DNA of 64,000 nt, from NCBI RefSeq assembly GCF_000701505.1, contig NZ_KL370786.1, positions 388,468 through 452,467 on the forward strand, read 5' to 3'. How positions within the stretch are numbered: position 1 is the stretch's first letter; each line of letters opens with the position of its first letter. Under the pieces are notes generated by a model. It searched no databases, was not told the DNA's origin, and worked only from the letters and a program-made list of their open reading frames with translations. Positions 1 through 7,603 of the stretch are shown one piece after another. Source of the stretch: Dyadobacter crusticola DSM 16708 (GTDB lineage: Bacteria; Bacteroidota; Bacteroidia; Cytophagales; Spirosomataceae). Made by a program: the position numbers and the translations under genes.

Positions 1-2
1 TC

Positions 3-329
3 TTTTCCATTGCTGCACAGAAAGCATTGACGGCCGACGATCTGGTCGGGACCTGGAAATACCTGATCAGCGATGTCCCTGCTGAATACGAGTCCGGATT
101 TTTGATATTTGAACAAAAAGATAACAAGACAATCGGGTTCATCGAAGCTGCTGAAAGGCAGGAAGTAAAAAACCTGATGGTTGATCAGGGAAAAGTCACT
201 TTCATGACCGAAAACCAGGGCGGCGAGTTCAAGTACAACTTAATGCAAAAAGGAGACACACTCACCGGCCTGATCTCTTCCCAGTACGGCGAATTTGCAA
301 TAAAAGCTATTAGGGAGGCTAAGAAGTAG
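3..329 (+). CDS. Small secreted protein, 5' end outside window
   Basis: The reading frame is open from the window edge and ends with TAG at 327-329. The first visible residues (FSIAAQKALTADDLVGTWKY) look like the end of a signal peptide followed by a mature domain, so the true start lies left of the window and the TTG at 27 is not the start. About 100 mature residues follow, beginning with a DLVGTWKY motif that resembles the first strand of small lipocalin-like beta proteins of Bacteroidota. The rest is rich in alternating beta-type residues (FLIFEQ, KVTFMTEN, GEFAIKAI). The exact function is unknown; a small periplasmic or outer-membrane-associated beta-barrel is inferred. A hairpin terminator follows directly. 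Confidence 0.7.
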   Translation, partial: FSIAAQKALTADDLVGTWKYLISDVPAEYESGFLIFEQKDNKTIGFIEAAERQEVKNLMVDQGKVTFMTENQGGEFKYNLMQKGDTLTGLISSQYGEFAIKAIREAKK

Positions 330-351
330 GGTTTGAATAGCATTGAGCAGC

Positions 352-381
352 AGGATAGCAGGAGAACTGCTATCCTTTTTT
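352..381 (+). terminator. Rho-independent terminator after the first gene
   Basis: A perfect 9-bp stem (AGGATAGCA at 352-360 pairing with TGCTATCCT at 368-376) closes a 7-nt loop and runs into a T tract. It sits 23 bp after the stop of the small secreted protein and before the converging minus-strand gene. Confidence 0.8.
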
Positions 382-418
382 ATTGCTGATCTGCGTCAAT
401 GCCGAGGACAGGTTTAAG

Positions 419-1735
419 TTAAAGTGCCAAGCCAACGCCAATGTTGGACCTCAATCCAAAGGATGTTTTTTGATTGCCTAGTTGTTTCTTGAAATTGTAA
501 GAAGTGTTCATGTCGAGATAACCGCGGCGAAACAGCCGCAGCTGAAATCCTGCTAATGGACCAGCCTGGACAGTATTTGTCTCGCTTTCAAACTCACCAC
601 CTGCAAGGTCCCAGCCGCCGTGCCACCCTTTGTAATAGCTATATTCGGTATTCAGGCCGGCATACCAGCCTGACAGCCCGTTGCCTCCCTTCCCATTCAG
701 TTGCTGCCGTTTTTGAAGGAAATAATATCTTGGCTGCACAGAGAAAATCACAATTCCTTCACGGGAATAAACATTTGCGTACTTGAACGTCCGCTGAACC
801 ATTGTTTCACCATCATACAAGTTAACTGTATGATCGTACCTGAGATAATTGAAGCCCCTGTTCATGGCGGCGTCAAGTTGCACATTGATCGTCCAGGGCG
901 ATGTCTTGATTTTGCGCTCAAAAGCAACACCAGTCCTGATCCTGTTGAGGTAATAGCCGACGGTGATCTCAGGAAGCCGTATTTTCCATTGCTGCCGCTG
1001 AAACTCATCACACAAAAGAATGTCACAGAGCGGAGCGACGGCAGACTTTTTCCAATCCCCGATAGCCAGGCCAAAACTAGCCTGCGTCGAAAATGAAATG
1101 CCGGTTGCCAATCCATAGGAATAGTCAAAAACAGACTTGAAGATGGCAAGGGAAAAGTCCATATAGCCGTGGTTCAAAAACCTTCGTTGGAAACCTAATT
1201 TGACTCCCGCCTTGGGATCATTCTCAATCGTGCCGGGTATATTGAAAAACAGCGAGACATAGTTTCCGCTGAAATTATTGGCGCTCTTACCCTTCCTGAT
1301 CCGCCTGCGCATATCCACAAACCAGCGGAGCTGCGCATCCATGACCGTGTTCTGTAAAGATTCTTTTACAGGCGCTTGAACGCCGTAGAGTGGAAAATGT
1401 CCCGACAAGGCCAACGAAAAGGCAGGGAGGAACTTAACTTCATAGCCAAGGTGCAGCGATAAATTGTTTAAAGTTTTATCATCCGTCAAGGGGTAAGGTA
1501 CAGCCTGGTAATACTGTGACAATCCGAATTTAACGATATGTCTGGTTGGCACCTTTGTCATGAAGACATTCTCGTACCGATCAATGAAGCGTTGCCTGCT
1601 CAAAGTGTCGGGCTCTTCACTGAACTTTATACCTGTACTATCCTGGCTATACGCAGTACTGCAACAAAGCAAAAGACAGAAAAAATAGATACATCTCCTC
1701 GATGTGAGACGGGTCAGGATTTGACGATTGGTCAT
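419..1735 (-). CDS. Putative outer-membrane beta-barrel protein
   Basis: A 438-residue protein with an N-terminal signal peptide (hydrophobic IYFFCLLLCCSTAYSQ, cleavage near residue 31). The mature part consists of many amphipathic, aromatic-rich strands separated by polar turns (for example VSLFFNIPGTIENDP and KLGFQRRFLNHGYMDFSLAIF), and it ends on alternating residues (LRSNIGVGLAL), as outer-membrane barrels do. I do not recognise a named family. It follows the large TonB-type receptor on the same strand after a 72-bp gap and might be cotranscribed, but its own role is unknown. Confidence 0.65.
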   Translation of the reverse strand: MTNRQILTRLTSRRCIYFFCLLLCCSTAYSQDSTGIKFSEEPDTLSRQRFIDRYENVFMTKVPTRHIVKFGLSQYYQAVPYPLTDDKTLNNLSLHLGYEVKFLPAFSLALSGHFPLYGVQAPVKESLQNTVMDAQLRWFVDMRRRIRKGKSANNFSGNYVSLFFNIPGTIENDPKAGVKLGFQRRFLNHGYMDFSLAIFKSVFDYSYGLATGISFSTQASFGLAIGDWKKSAVAPLCDILLCDEFQRQQWKIRLPEITVGYYLNRIRTGVAFERKIKTSPWTINVQLDAAMNRGFNYLRYDHTVNLYDGETMVQRTFKYANVYSREGIVIFSVQPRYYFLQKRQQLNGKGGNGLSGWYAGLNTEYSYYKGWHGGWDLAGGEFESETNTVQAGPLAGFQLRLFRRGYLDMNTSYNFKKQLGNQKTSFGLRSNIGVGLAL

Positions 1736-1807
1736 ACAAGCTTATTTAGGCTCCTGCTAAGAGTGGCCATAAAGCACAACAATGGTTGTATGAAAGTTAA
1801 AATAATC

Positions 1808-4594
1808 TCAAATTCCAAACTTCCGAAGATTATACACGAAACTCACGAGGAAATACCGCTTCAAAACGACGCTCCGGATGTCCTCAATGTAAGTTTCGAT
1901 GGTATTGCGTGTCAGGCTGCGATTTTGGTTGAGTATGTCGAAAACCTGCAACCGGACTTCTCCTTGTTTGCCTTTTAAAAACTGCCTGGAAAAAGCTGCA
2001 TTCCAGAGTGTGAATTGCTGATTAAAGCCGCTGGCGCGTCCCGTGGTGCCGTTGTATGTCAGGTCTGAATTGAATATAAACTGGAATGGGAGCCGCCAAT
2101 GGAAATCAGCGGTGAGGTATTGCGACCAGTACCGCGTATTCTGCTGTGGTAAAAGCGAGTACCTGGCCTGCTGGAAACTGAGCCGCGCGCCCAGTCCGTA
2201 GTCGATTTTACCATCAAACGAACTCTGAATGCGCACTCCCTGGCCAAGCAACGTGGTATTTGCCTCGTTTTGAAGGTTATTAACCAGGCTCCGACTGCCC
2301 GATAGGTTTGCCTGTGTATTCAATGTCACGTTGATTTGTAACGGATTGATGTTCCTGCTCCAAGACAAAAAACTATTCAGCGCCCAGTAACCACGTGTAT
2401 TAACGGGCATTGAAAAACGCGCTCCATTGTCGCTGACCGATATCGCATTGTTGATCCGGCTGTTGCTCTGGTTGAGGTTGGCGAAAAGAAACAGGCTGCG
2501 GTCGCCGTTGTTATCGGAGCTGTTGTAGGTCAAGGTAAGCGTGTTGAAGTATTCGGGGCGAAGTGCGGGATTGCCGCTCTTCACGTCAAGCGGATTGGTA
2601 TTATCGATCACAGGCTGCAACTGGGTAACACTGGCCGGCGAAATGCGTGTGCGGTATTGCAGCCGGGCGCGCCGGTTACCCGGGAAAGTATAGCTGAACA
2701 ATGCATTGGGCAGCCAATGGAAATAGTTTCTGTCAATGCGGGATTTCTGCGAAAGATTATCCGATACCTGCCTGGCGCTTTGTATGTCAAAACCGAGCGT
2801 GTAGTTAAACCGGAGCCGCTGCGTTTGCAAAGTGGCGCCGGCCTTGTGCGCGGCAAATGTTCCCGCAAACCGGTTTGTCAGCATGGAATCCGGAATGGAA
2901 TAGCTGTTTGTTTCTTCGTTTTTATCAAAAACAAACCTCGACTGCCGGTTTTGGTGATTGATCCATGCATATCTGACTTCCAGTTTCTGACGGAAAGAGA
3001 GCGGCTCCGTGTACGAGATGTTCAGGTTGTTTTGTGCCGAAAAGCTGTTCTGCCGGTTTTGCTGGTCGATGTTTTGGAGCAACTTTTCAATGCCCAGAGA
3101 ATCGTAAAATAAGTTGCGCGACTGGTTATTGCCGGTATTTCGTCCGTCAGACAAAACCGTGTTCAGGTTGGCAGAAACCGTCCTGCCGAGTTTCCTGAAT
3201 TTTCGCATTAGTATCAGATTGTTATAACCATTTATCCCATTACCCGAAGACCGGTAATGTGTCTCTCCGGCATTCAGCGGATCGCCTTCCTTCGTGTAAG
3301 CTGCATTGCGCAAGTCGCTTCGGAAACTCACTTTTTGCCAGGAAACATTTGGTGTAACCCGCAGGCTCGTCAGCGAATCCAGCTGTAACTCGAACCTTCC
3401 CGCAAATCGCTGGTTTAAAGCCTGGTTCCTGTTGTAGTCCGATTGATCCGCCAAAAATGATTGTCCGGGCAAAATGTACTCGCGCCGGCTGTTCTGGTCA
3501 GTTGTCGTGATCGCCTGATTGGCGAAATAGCTGGCAGACACTTCTGCGCGCTTTCCATAGCGAACCTTTTCTCCCTCTGCCCGATAATTGAACCCACCCG
3601 CACGCACTTCGGTGATATTTGACGGACCCTGACCTTCTTCATCCCCAAACGAACCAGGCTGGCCTATAAACATCGGGCCGCCCATTCCGCCCCCCGGCAG
3701 GCTTCCGTTGCCGAGCGAGAAGTTTTGCCGGTTCAGGTTATTGGCTTCCCCAACCAGCGATATCTGTCTGCCAGGCCCTCCATTCCGGTTATTGAAGCGG
3801 TTAAGGCTCAGCTTTCCCTGGTGGCGCAATGCATTGTGTTCGGTATTCCTGCCGGCACCGAGCGCATTTTGACCGAAATAACCTTTCCCTTTGTCCTTCT
3901 TAATCGTGATATTGATCGTACGCTCGCGGTTTCCATCATCAATTCCTGAAAATTGTGACTGGTCGGAAGACTGGTCGTAAACCTGTACCTTATCTACAAT
4001 GCCGGCCGGCAGATTGCGTGTGGCCATTTTCGGATCGTCGCCAAAAAAGGGCTTTCCGTCTACGAAAACCCTGCGCACAGCCTGTCCATTGCTTTTGATC
4101 TGACCGTCCCGAGAAACTTCCACACCGGGTAATTTCCTGAGTAACTCTTCTACCTGTGCATTGGGCTCTGTTTTGAATGCGTCTGCATTAAACTGTACGG
4201 TATCTCCCTTGATGGATACCGGCGGTGCTTCCTGTTTAATCACCACCTCCTGCAAGTCGGTGCCCTGCTCGCTCATCCACAATGTATCCAGGCGGACATT
4301 TTGCGCAACTACTTCAAACAGTAAAGATTTGTTCCGGTAGCCAATAAACGTGACAAGTAAACGGTAGCTGCCCGACGCAATGTTTTTGAGCCTGAAACGG
4401 CCGTCTCCGTCCGTAATACCTGCCGTAACGTAGGCAGAATCGCGCTGGGTAAGCAGGGATACCGATGCGGTGCGCAAAGGTTTTTTGCTGATCGAGTCAA
4501 GAATGGTTCCTGAAACTTCCGCCCGGACAGCTGGTTTCTGCCCGGCGGCGGTGAAGTGGGTCAGGATGATGGCTAATAGTAATGCGATTCTCAT
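1808..4594 (-). CDS. TonB-dependent receptor-like outer-membrane beta-barrel protein
   Basis: 928 residues. A signal peptide (about 1-18) precedes a carboxypeptidase-regulatory-like Ig fold (about 25-110, with VSGTILDSISKKPLRTASV). A plug-like domain follows (about 113-240), containing the diagnostic VDGKPFFGDDPKMAT segment. The remainder is a long barrel of the PF14905 type (outer-membrane beta-barrel family 3), with glycine/asparagine-rich loops around residues 250-330. Such proteins sit in the outer membrane and are thought to import or export peptides or other ligands; the ligand cannot be read from sequence. It starts 3 bp after the GLPGLI gene, so the two form an operon that is divergent from a two-component system. 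Confidence 0.88.
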   Translation of the reverse strand: MRIALLLAIILTHFTAAGQKPAVRAEVSGTILDSISKKPLRTASVSLLTQRDSAYVTAGITDGDGRFRLKNIASGSYRLLVTFIGYRNKSLLFEVVAQNVRLDTLWMSEQGTDLQEVVIKQEAPPVSIKGDTVQFNADAFKTEPNAQVEELLRKLPGVEVSRDGQIKSNGQAVRRVFVDGKPFFGDDPKMATRNLPAGIVDKVQVYDQSSDQSQFSGIDDGNRERTINITIKKDKGKGYFGQNALGAGRNTEHNALRHQGKLSLNRFNNRNGGPGRQISLVGEANNLNRQNFSLGNGSLPGGGMGGPMFIGQPGSFGDEEGQGPSNITEVRAGGFNYRAEGEKVRYGKRAEVSASYFANQAITTTDQNSRREYILPGQSFLADQSDYNRNQALNQRFAGRFELQLDSLTSLRVTPNVSWQKVSFRSDLRNAAYTKEGDPLNAGETHYRSSGNGINGYNNLILMRKFRKLGRTVSANLNTVLSDGRNTGNNQSRNLFYDSLGIEKLLQNIDQQNRQNSFSAQNNLNISYTEPLSFRQKLEVRYAWINHQNRQSRFVFDKNEETNSYSIPDSMLTNRFAGTFAAHKAGATLQTQRLRFNYTLGFDIQSARQVSDNLSQKSRIDRNYFHWLPNALFSYTFPGNRRARLQYRTRISPASVTQLQPVIDNTNPLDVKSGNPALRPEYFNTLTLTYNSSDNNGDRSLFLFANLNQSNSRINNAISVSDNGARFSMPVNTRGYWALNSFLSWSRNINPLQINVTLNTQANLSGSRSLVNNLQNEANTTLLGQGVRIQSSFDGKIDYGLGARLSFQQARYSLLPQQNTRYWSQYLTADFHWRLPFQFIFNSDLTYNGTTGRASGFNQQFTLWNAAFSRQFLKGKQGEVRLQVFDILNQNRSLTRNTIETYIEDIRSVVLKRYFLVSFVYNLRKFGI

Positions 4595-4597
4595 AAG

Positions 4598-5371
4598 TTA
4601 TCTTCCGCCGTCTCCCGGCATCATTTTCTGCTGACGGAAATCGGCCAGCGTCTTTTCACGAATGTCATTCAGCTCATCTTTGGAAACAGGCTGAGCGTCC
4701 GGCAGCGGTGCCACGTCTTTGGCATTTACATGGCCCGACTGCACTTTCACAGCCCTGAACTGCTCACGCGCTCCCTCGATCAGCAGCACCACGCCTTTTT
4801 CCGGAGTAAGTTCATGCACAGGGGAGTAGGTTACCTGAAGCGCTTCTGTAAACCATACCGAGTAGGCTTCGTTTTTCAACATTACCGAAGCTTTTTTACA
4901 CGGATATCCTGCGATCTTCCTGGTTTCGTCCGTAACCTGCCAGCCGGAAACGCGCTCGATCGGGCTCTCACTTTTGTAGCTTTTTGCCTCCGGGCCTTTC
5001 AAAGTCAGGAAGGTTACCACTTTGCGCCCTTCCAGGTCTACCAGCTTATATTCGTCAAAAGGCCGGCCGAGATTGGTCGTCCGCGGGGGACCGCCGTTTG
5101 GCAAAACCCTGCTGACAATGGTATTCTGATCGTCCGATATCTCTTTGACATAAGACCCGGAAATGAAAGACTGCTGCCCGAGCGTGCGTGAGTCGGGAAT
5201 GTCCGTCGGGAAGTTTGGATCGCCTGGCTTCACGGGTTCGCCATTGATAACGATCCGTAGTTGAGAGGGATCAATCTTGCGGACGATCTCGTAACTGATC
5301 TGTCCCGAAAACTGTGCATAAGCCTGCCCGGCAGCCAGCCACAATGCGGCCAGCAGAATCCTGATTTTCAT
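4598..5371 (-). CDS. GLPGLI family protein
   Basis: 257 residues with a cleavable signal peptide (residues 1-19, ending AQA). The order of features matches the GLPGLI family (TIGR01200): an early GQISYEIVRK strand, a central TDETRKIAGYPCKKASVML segment, then VWFTEAL. In the name-giving region this protein reads SPVHELTP. GLPGLI proteins are secreted and of unknown biochemical role. They are found next to PF14905-type outer-membrane barrels, exactly as here, where the receptor gene begins 3 bp downstream. Shared expression and a shared periplasmic or envelope role are inferred. The upstream region contains a phased direct repeat that could bind the neighbouring response regulator. Confidence 0.85.
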   Translation of the reverse strand: MKIRILLAALWLAAGQAYAQFSGQISYEIVRKIDPSQLRIVINGEPVKPGDPNFPTDIPDSRTLGQQSFISGSYVKEISDDQNTIVSRVLPNGGPPRTTNLGRPFDEYKLVDLEGRKVVTFLTLKGPEAKSYKSESPIERVSGWQVTDETRKIAGYPCKKASVMLKNEAYSVWFTEALQVTYSPVHELTPEKGVVLLIEGAREQFRAVKVQSGHVNAKDVAPLPDAQPVSKDELNDIREKTLADFRQQKMMPGDGGR

Positions 5372-5430
5372 AGCAATTGTTTGTTTTGATTTGACGGTTC
5401 AAAATTGGACAGAAGCTATGTTAGGCACTG

Positions 5431-5453
5431 CTATTTAGTGTTAAATAGTGTTA
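5431..5453. promoter_or_regulatory. Phased direct repeat, candidate response-regulator site
   Basis: Two exact copies of TAGTGTTA occur at 5436-5443 and 5446-5453, 10 bp start to start, as is typical for OmpR/PhoB-type regulators binding head to tail. They overlap an inverted repeat, CTATTTA at 5431-5437 with TAAATAG at 5442-5448. The site lies between the GLPGLI/receptor operon and the kinase/regulator operon, so it could control both. Assignment to the adjacent regulator is inference. Confidence 0.45.
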
Positions 5454-5482
5454 CAGCCGTGCCAATCGTGCTTTCGGCAATG

Positions 5483-5490
5483 TAGCTTTG
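5483..5490 (+). promoter_or_regulatory. Bacteroidota -7 element before kinase gene
   Basis: TAGCTTTG matches the TAnnTTTG -7 consensus of Bacteroidota sigma-A promoters. It ends only 4 bp before the kinase ATG at 5495, so transcription would begin at or next to the start codon and give a leaderless message. No clear TTG -33 element is seen at the usual distance. Confidence 0.4.
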
Positions 5491-5494
5491 TAAT

Positions 5495-6916
5495 ATGAGC
5501 AGCTCCCGTATCAGATTCATTTTCTGGTTGATGACCACCTGCATTGTGGCGATCAATGCATTTCAAGGCTACTGGCTTCTGACAACCTTCCGGCTGCATC
5601 GATCGCAGTTCAAGGACACTGTTCAGGAGGCGCTTTTTCGTGTAGTCGAGAAAGAACAGATCGCGCGGGCTGATGCGCTGTTCAGCCATAATGGACAGAA
5701 GATCGGAGCGCCTGGCCCGCCGCCATTGTCCCGCCAAAAATTGGTGATCAGAAAATTCAAATCAGACGTTAATGCGCAGACGCGCTTTTATATCAGCTCG
5801 GAAACCGGCGACGAAACCAGAGAGGTAGCTCCGGGTGATACCCTGGCTAACAGGATTTCAAGAATGCTCGTCATGGGCTGGGCAGAAGGCGATCAGATCG
5901 ACAAAAAGAAACTGTACAAAGCCTATCAGTCTGAACTTCGGCTGCGTGGTATTCAGGCGGGATTTTTAATTGATACCCTGCGCATTAAACCTAAAATCAA
6001 CGGGGAAAATACTTTTTTCATCGATAGTAAGGACGATGGTGTGAATGCGGGAAAGCAGTTTAAGACATTTGCCGTGCCCATTAACCCGGTGAAGCATTTG
6101 TTCGTGCAAGCGACATTTGATATGCCGTTTTTTTATTTGTTCAAAAAAATGGGTGGCTTGCTGGCGGCGAGTTTCTTCTTGCTAATCCTGACGACGGGCT
6201 GTTTCATTTACATGCTACGCACGATCCTGCGGCAAAAGCGGCTCTCGGAAATCAAGAATGATTTTATCAACAACATGACCCACGAGCTGAAAACGCCTAT
6301 TGCGACGGTAACCGCCGCTGTGGAAGCGATGATGAGCTACGGCGTACTCGACAATCCTGAAAAAACCAAAAGCTACCTTTCAATTTCCCGTAACAACCTG
6401 GGCCGCTTGTCCGAACTGGTTGAGAAAGTGCTCAACCTGGCCGTGGAAGAAAAGCAGGACCTGACCCTGTGTCGCGAGCCGGTGCACCTTCGTGAGCTGA
6501 TCGGGGAGATTACCGAAGCATACACACTGAAAGCCAGCAAGCCCGTGCACTTTGATCATCATATCGGAGATCATGATGTAGTTTCCGTAGACCGAATGCA
6601 TTTCAGTAATGTGCTGAGCAACCTGGTTGACAATGCAGTGAAGTACTCCCGCGAGGAAGTAAATGTCATTTTTAAATACAAAAACAATGGCGATAACTGG
6701 CAGCTTTCGGTGGCAGACAATGGAATTGGTATCGCCAAAAATCATCAGCAAGCCGTTTTTGACCGGTTTTTTCGCGTACCTACCGGCGATTTGCACGCGG
6801 TAAAAGGCTTTGGGCTGGGACTGGCTTATGTCAGGCAGGTAGTGGAGCGGCACGGCGGGAGCATTGACCTGGTAAGCGAGCCGGGCAGGGGAAGTGAGTT
6901 TATCCTTAAATTTTAG
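5495..6916 (+). CDS. Sensor histidine kinase
   Basis: 473 residues with two membrane helices (about 7-30 and 216-243) enclosing a periplasmic sensing segment of about 185 residues that I do not recognise. The cytoplasmic part follows directly, without an obvious HAMP domain. The H box reads FINNMTHELKTPIATV, with the phospho-accepting His263. The N box reads NLVDNAVKYS near residue 376, the G1 box DNGIGIA near 408 and the G2 box GFGLGLAY near 438. All kinase motifs are intact. The response-regulator gene starts 4 bp after its stop, so the two are cotranscribed. It is divergent from the GLPGLI/receptor operon, its likely target or signal source. Confidence 0.93.
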   Translation: MSSSRIRFIFWLMTTCIVAINAFQGYWLLTTFRLHRSQFKDTVQEALFRVVEKEQIARADALFSHNGQKIGAPGPPPLSRQKLVIRKFKSDVNAQTRFYISSETGDETREVAPGDTLANRISRMLVMGWAEGDQIDKKKLYKAYQSELRLRGIQAGFLIDTLRIKPKINGENTFFIDSKDDGVNAGKQFKTFAVPINPVKHLFVQATFDMPFFYLFKKMGGLLAASFFLLILTTGCFIYMLRTILRQKRLSEIKNDFINNMTHELKTPIATVTAAVEAMMSYGVLDNPEKTKSYLSISRNNLGRLSELVEKVLNLAVEEKQDLTLCREPVHLRELIGEITEAYTLKASKPVHFDHHIGDHDVVSVDRMHFSNVLSNLVDNAVKYSREEVNVIFKYKNNGDNWQLSVADNGIGIAKNHQQAVFDRFFRVPTGDLHAVKGFGLGLAYVRQVVERHGGSIDLVSEPGRGSEFILKF

Positions 6917-6919
6917 TCG

Positions 6920-7594
6920 ATGTCAAAAGTTCTGCTTATCGAAGACGAGCCTGCATTGGGTATGATTGTGAAAGACAGTCTGATTTACCGCGGCTTCACC
7001 GTTTTTTATGCTGAAAACGGCAGCGCCGGTCTGGCGCAGTTTGCCGAGCACAAACCTGATATTGTCGTGGCGGACGTGATGATGCCTGATATGGACGGGT
7101 TCACAATGGCCGGGCATATCCGCAAGCAGGACCCGCATGTGCCTATCATGTTTTTGACGGCTCGCTCGCAGACAGCCGATGTGGTGAAAGGCTTTGAGCT
7201 GGGCGGCAATGACTATCTCAAAAAACCTTTCAGTCTCGATGAGCTGGTAGTCCGCATTCGGGCACTGCTTCGCCCTAAAAATATTGTGAAAGAAAGTGAG
7301 ACGCATTTTAACATCGGCAGGTATACCTTCGACCCGGCCAAGCAGCGATTGTCGCTCGACGGTCGGGATACCGCATTGTCACACCGGGAGGCAGAGCTGC
7401 TGCGGCGTTTGTACCAGCTTCGTAACCAGGTTTTGGAGAAGAATGTCGTGCTTTTGGAGCTCTGGGGCGATGATTCGTTCTTCAATGGACGCAGCCTGGA
7501 TGTTTTTATCACCAGGCTGCGCCGCTACCTCAGAGAAGACCCGCAGATTCAGATCGTGAACATCCGGGGAATCGGCTATAAATTGATTGTCTGA
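6920..7594 (+). CDS. OmpR/PhoB-family response regulator
   Basis: 224 residues. The receiver domain (1-115) has the acidic pair E8/D9, the phosphorylation site Asp52 in VVADVMMPDMDG, Thr80 in FLTAR and Lys102 in KKPF. A winged-helix DNA-binding domain covers about 128-222 (SHREAELLRRL, SLDVFITRLRRYL, IVNIRGIGYKLIV). It is the partner of the kinase encoded 4 bp upstream. The phased TAGTGTTA repeats before the kinase gene are a plausible autoregulatory site. Its 3' end faces a converging permease gene only 9 bp away. Confidence 0.95.
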   Translation: MSKVLLIEDEPALGMIVKDSLIYRGFTVFYAENGSAGLAQFAEHKPDIVVADVMMPDMDGFTMAGHIRKQDPHVPIMFLTARSQTADVVKGFELGGNDYLKKPFSLDELVVRIRALLRPKNIVKESETHFNIGRYTFDPAKQRLSLDGRDTALSHREAELLRRLYQLRNQVLEKNVVLLELWGDDSFFNGRSLDVFITRLRRYLREDPQIQIVNIRGIGYKLIV

Positions 7595-7603
7595 GCAGCA
7601 TAC

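Noticed and set aside
1776..1789. ACAAC-AATG-GTTGT hairpin between the receptor and the downstream barrel gene
   Set aside because: Stem of only 5 bp and without a T tract; not enough for a terminator call.
4730..5191. 153-codon plus-strand frame opposite the GLPGLI gene
   Set aside because: Antisense to a well-supported GLPGLI gene; composition is not protein-like.
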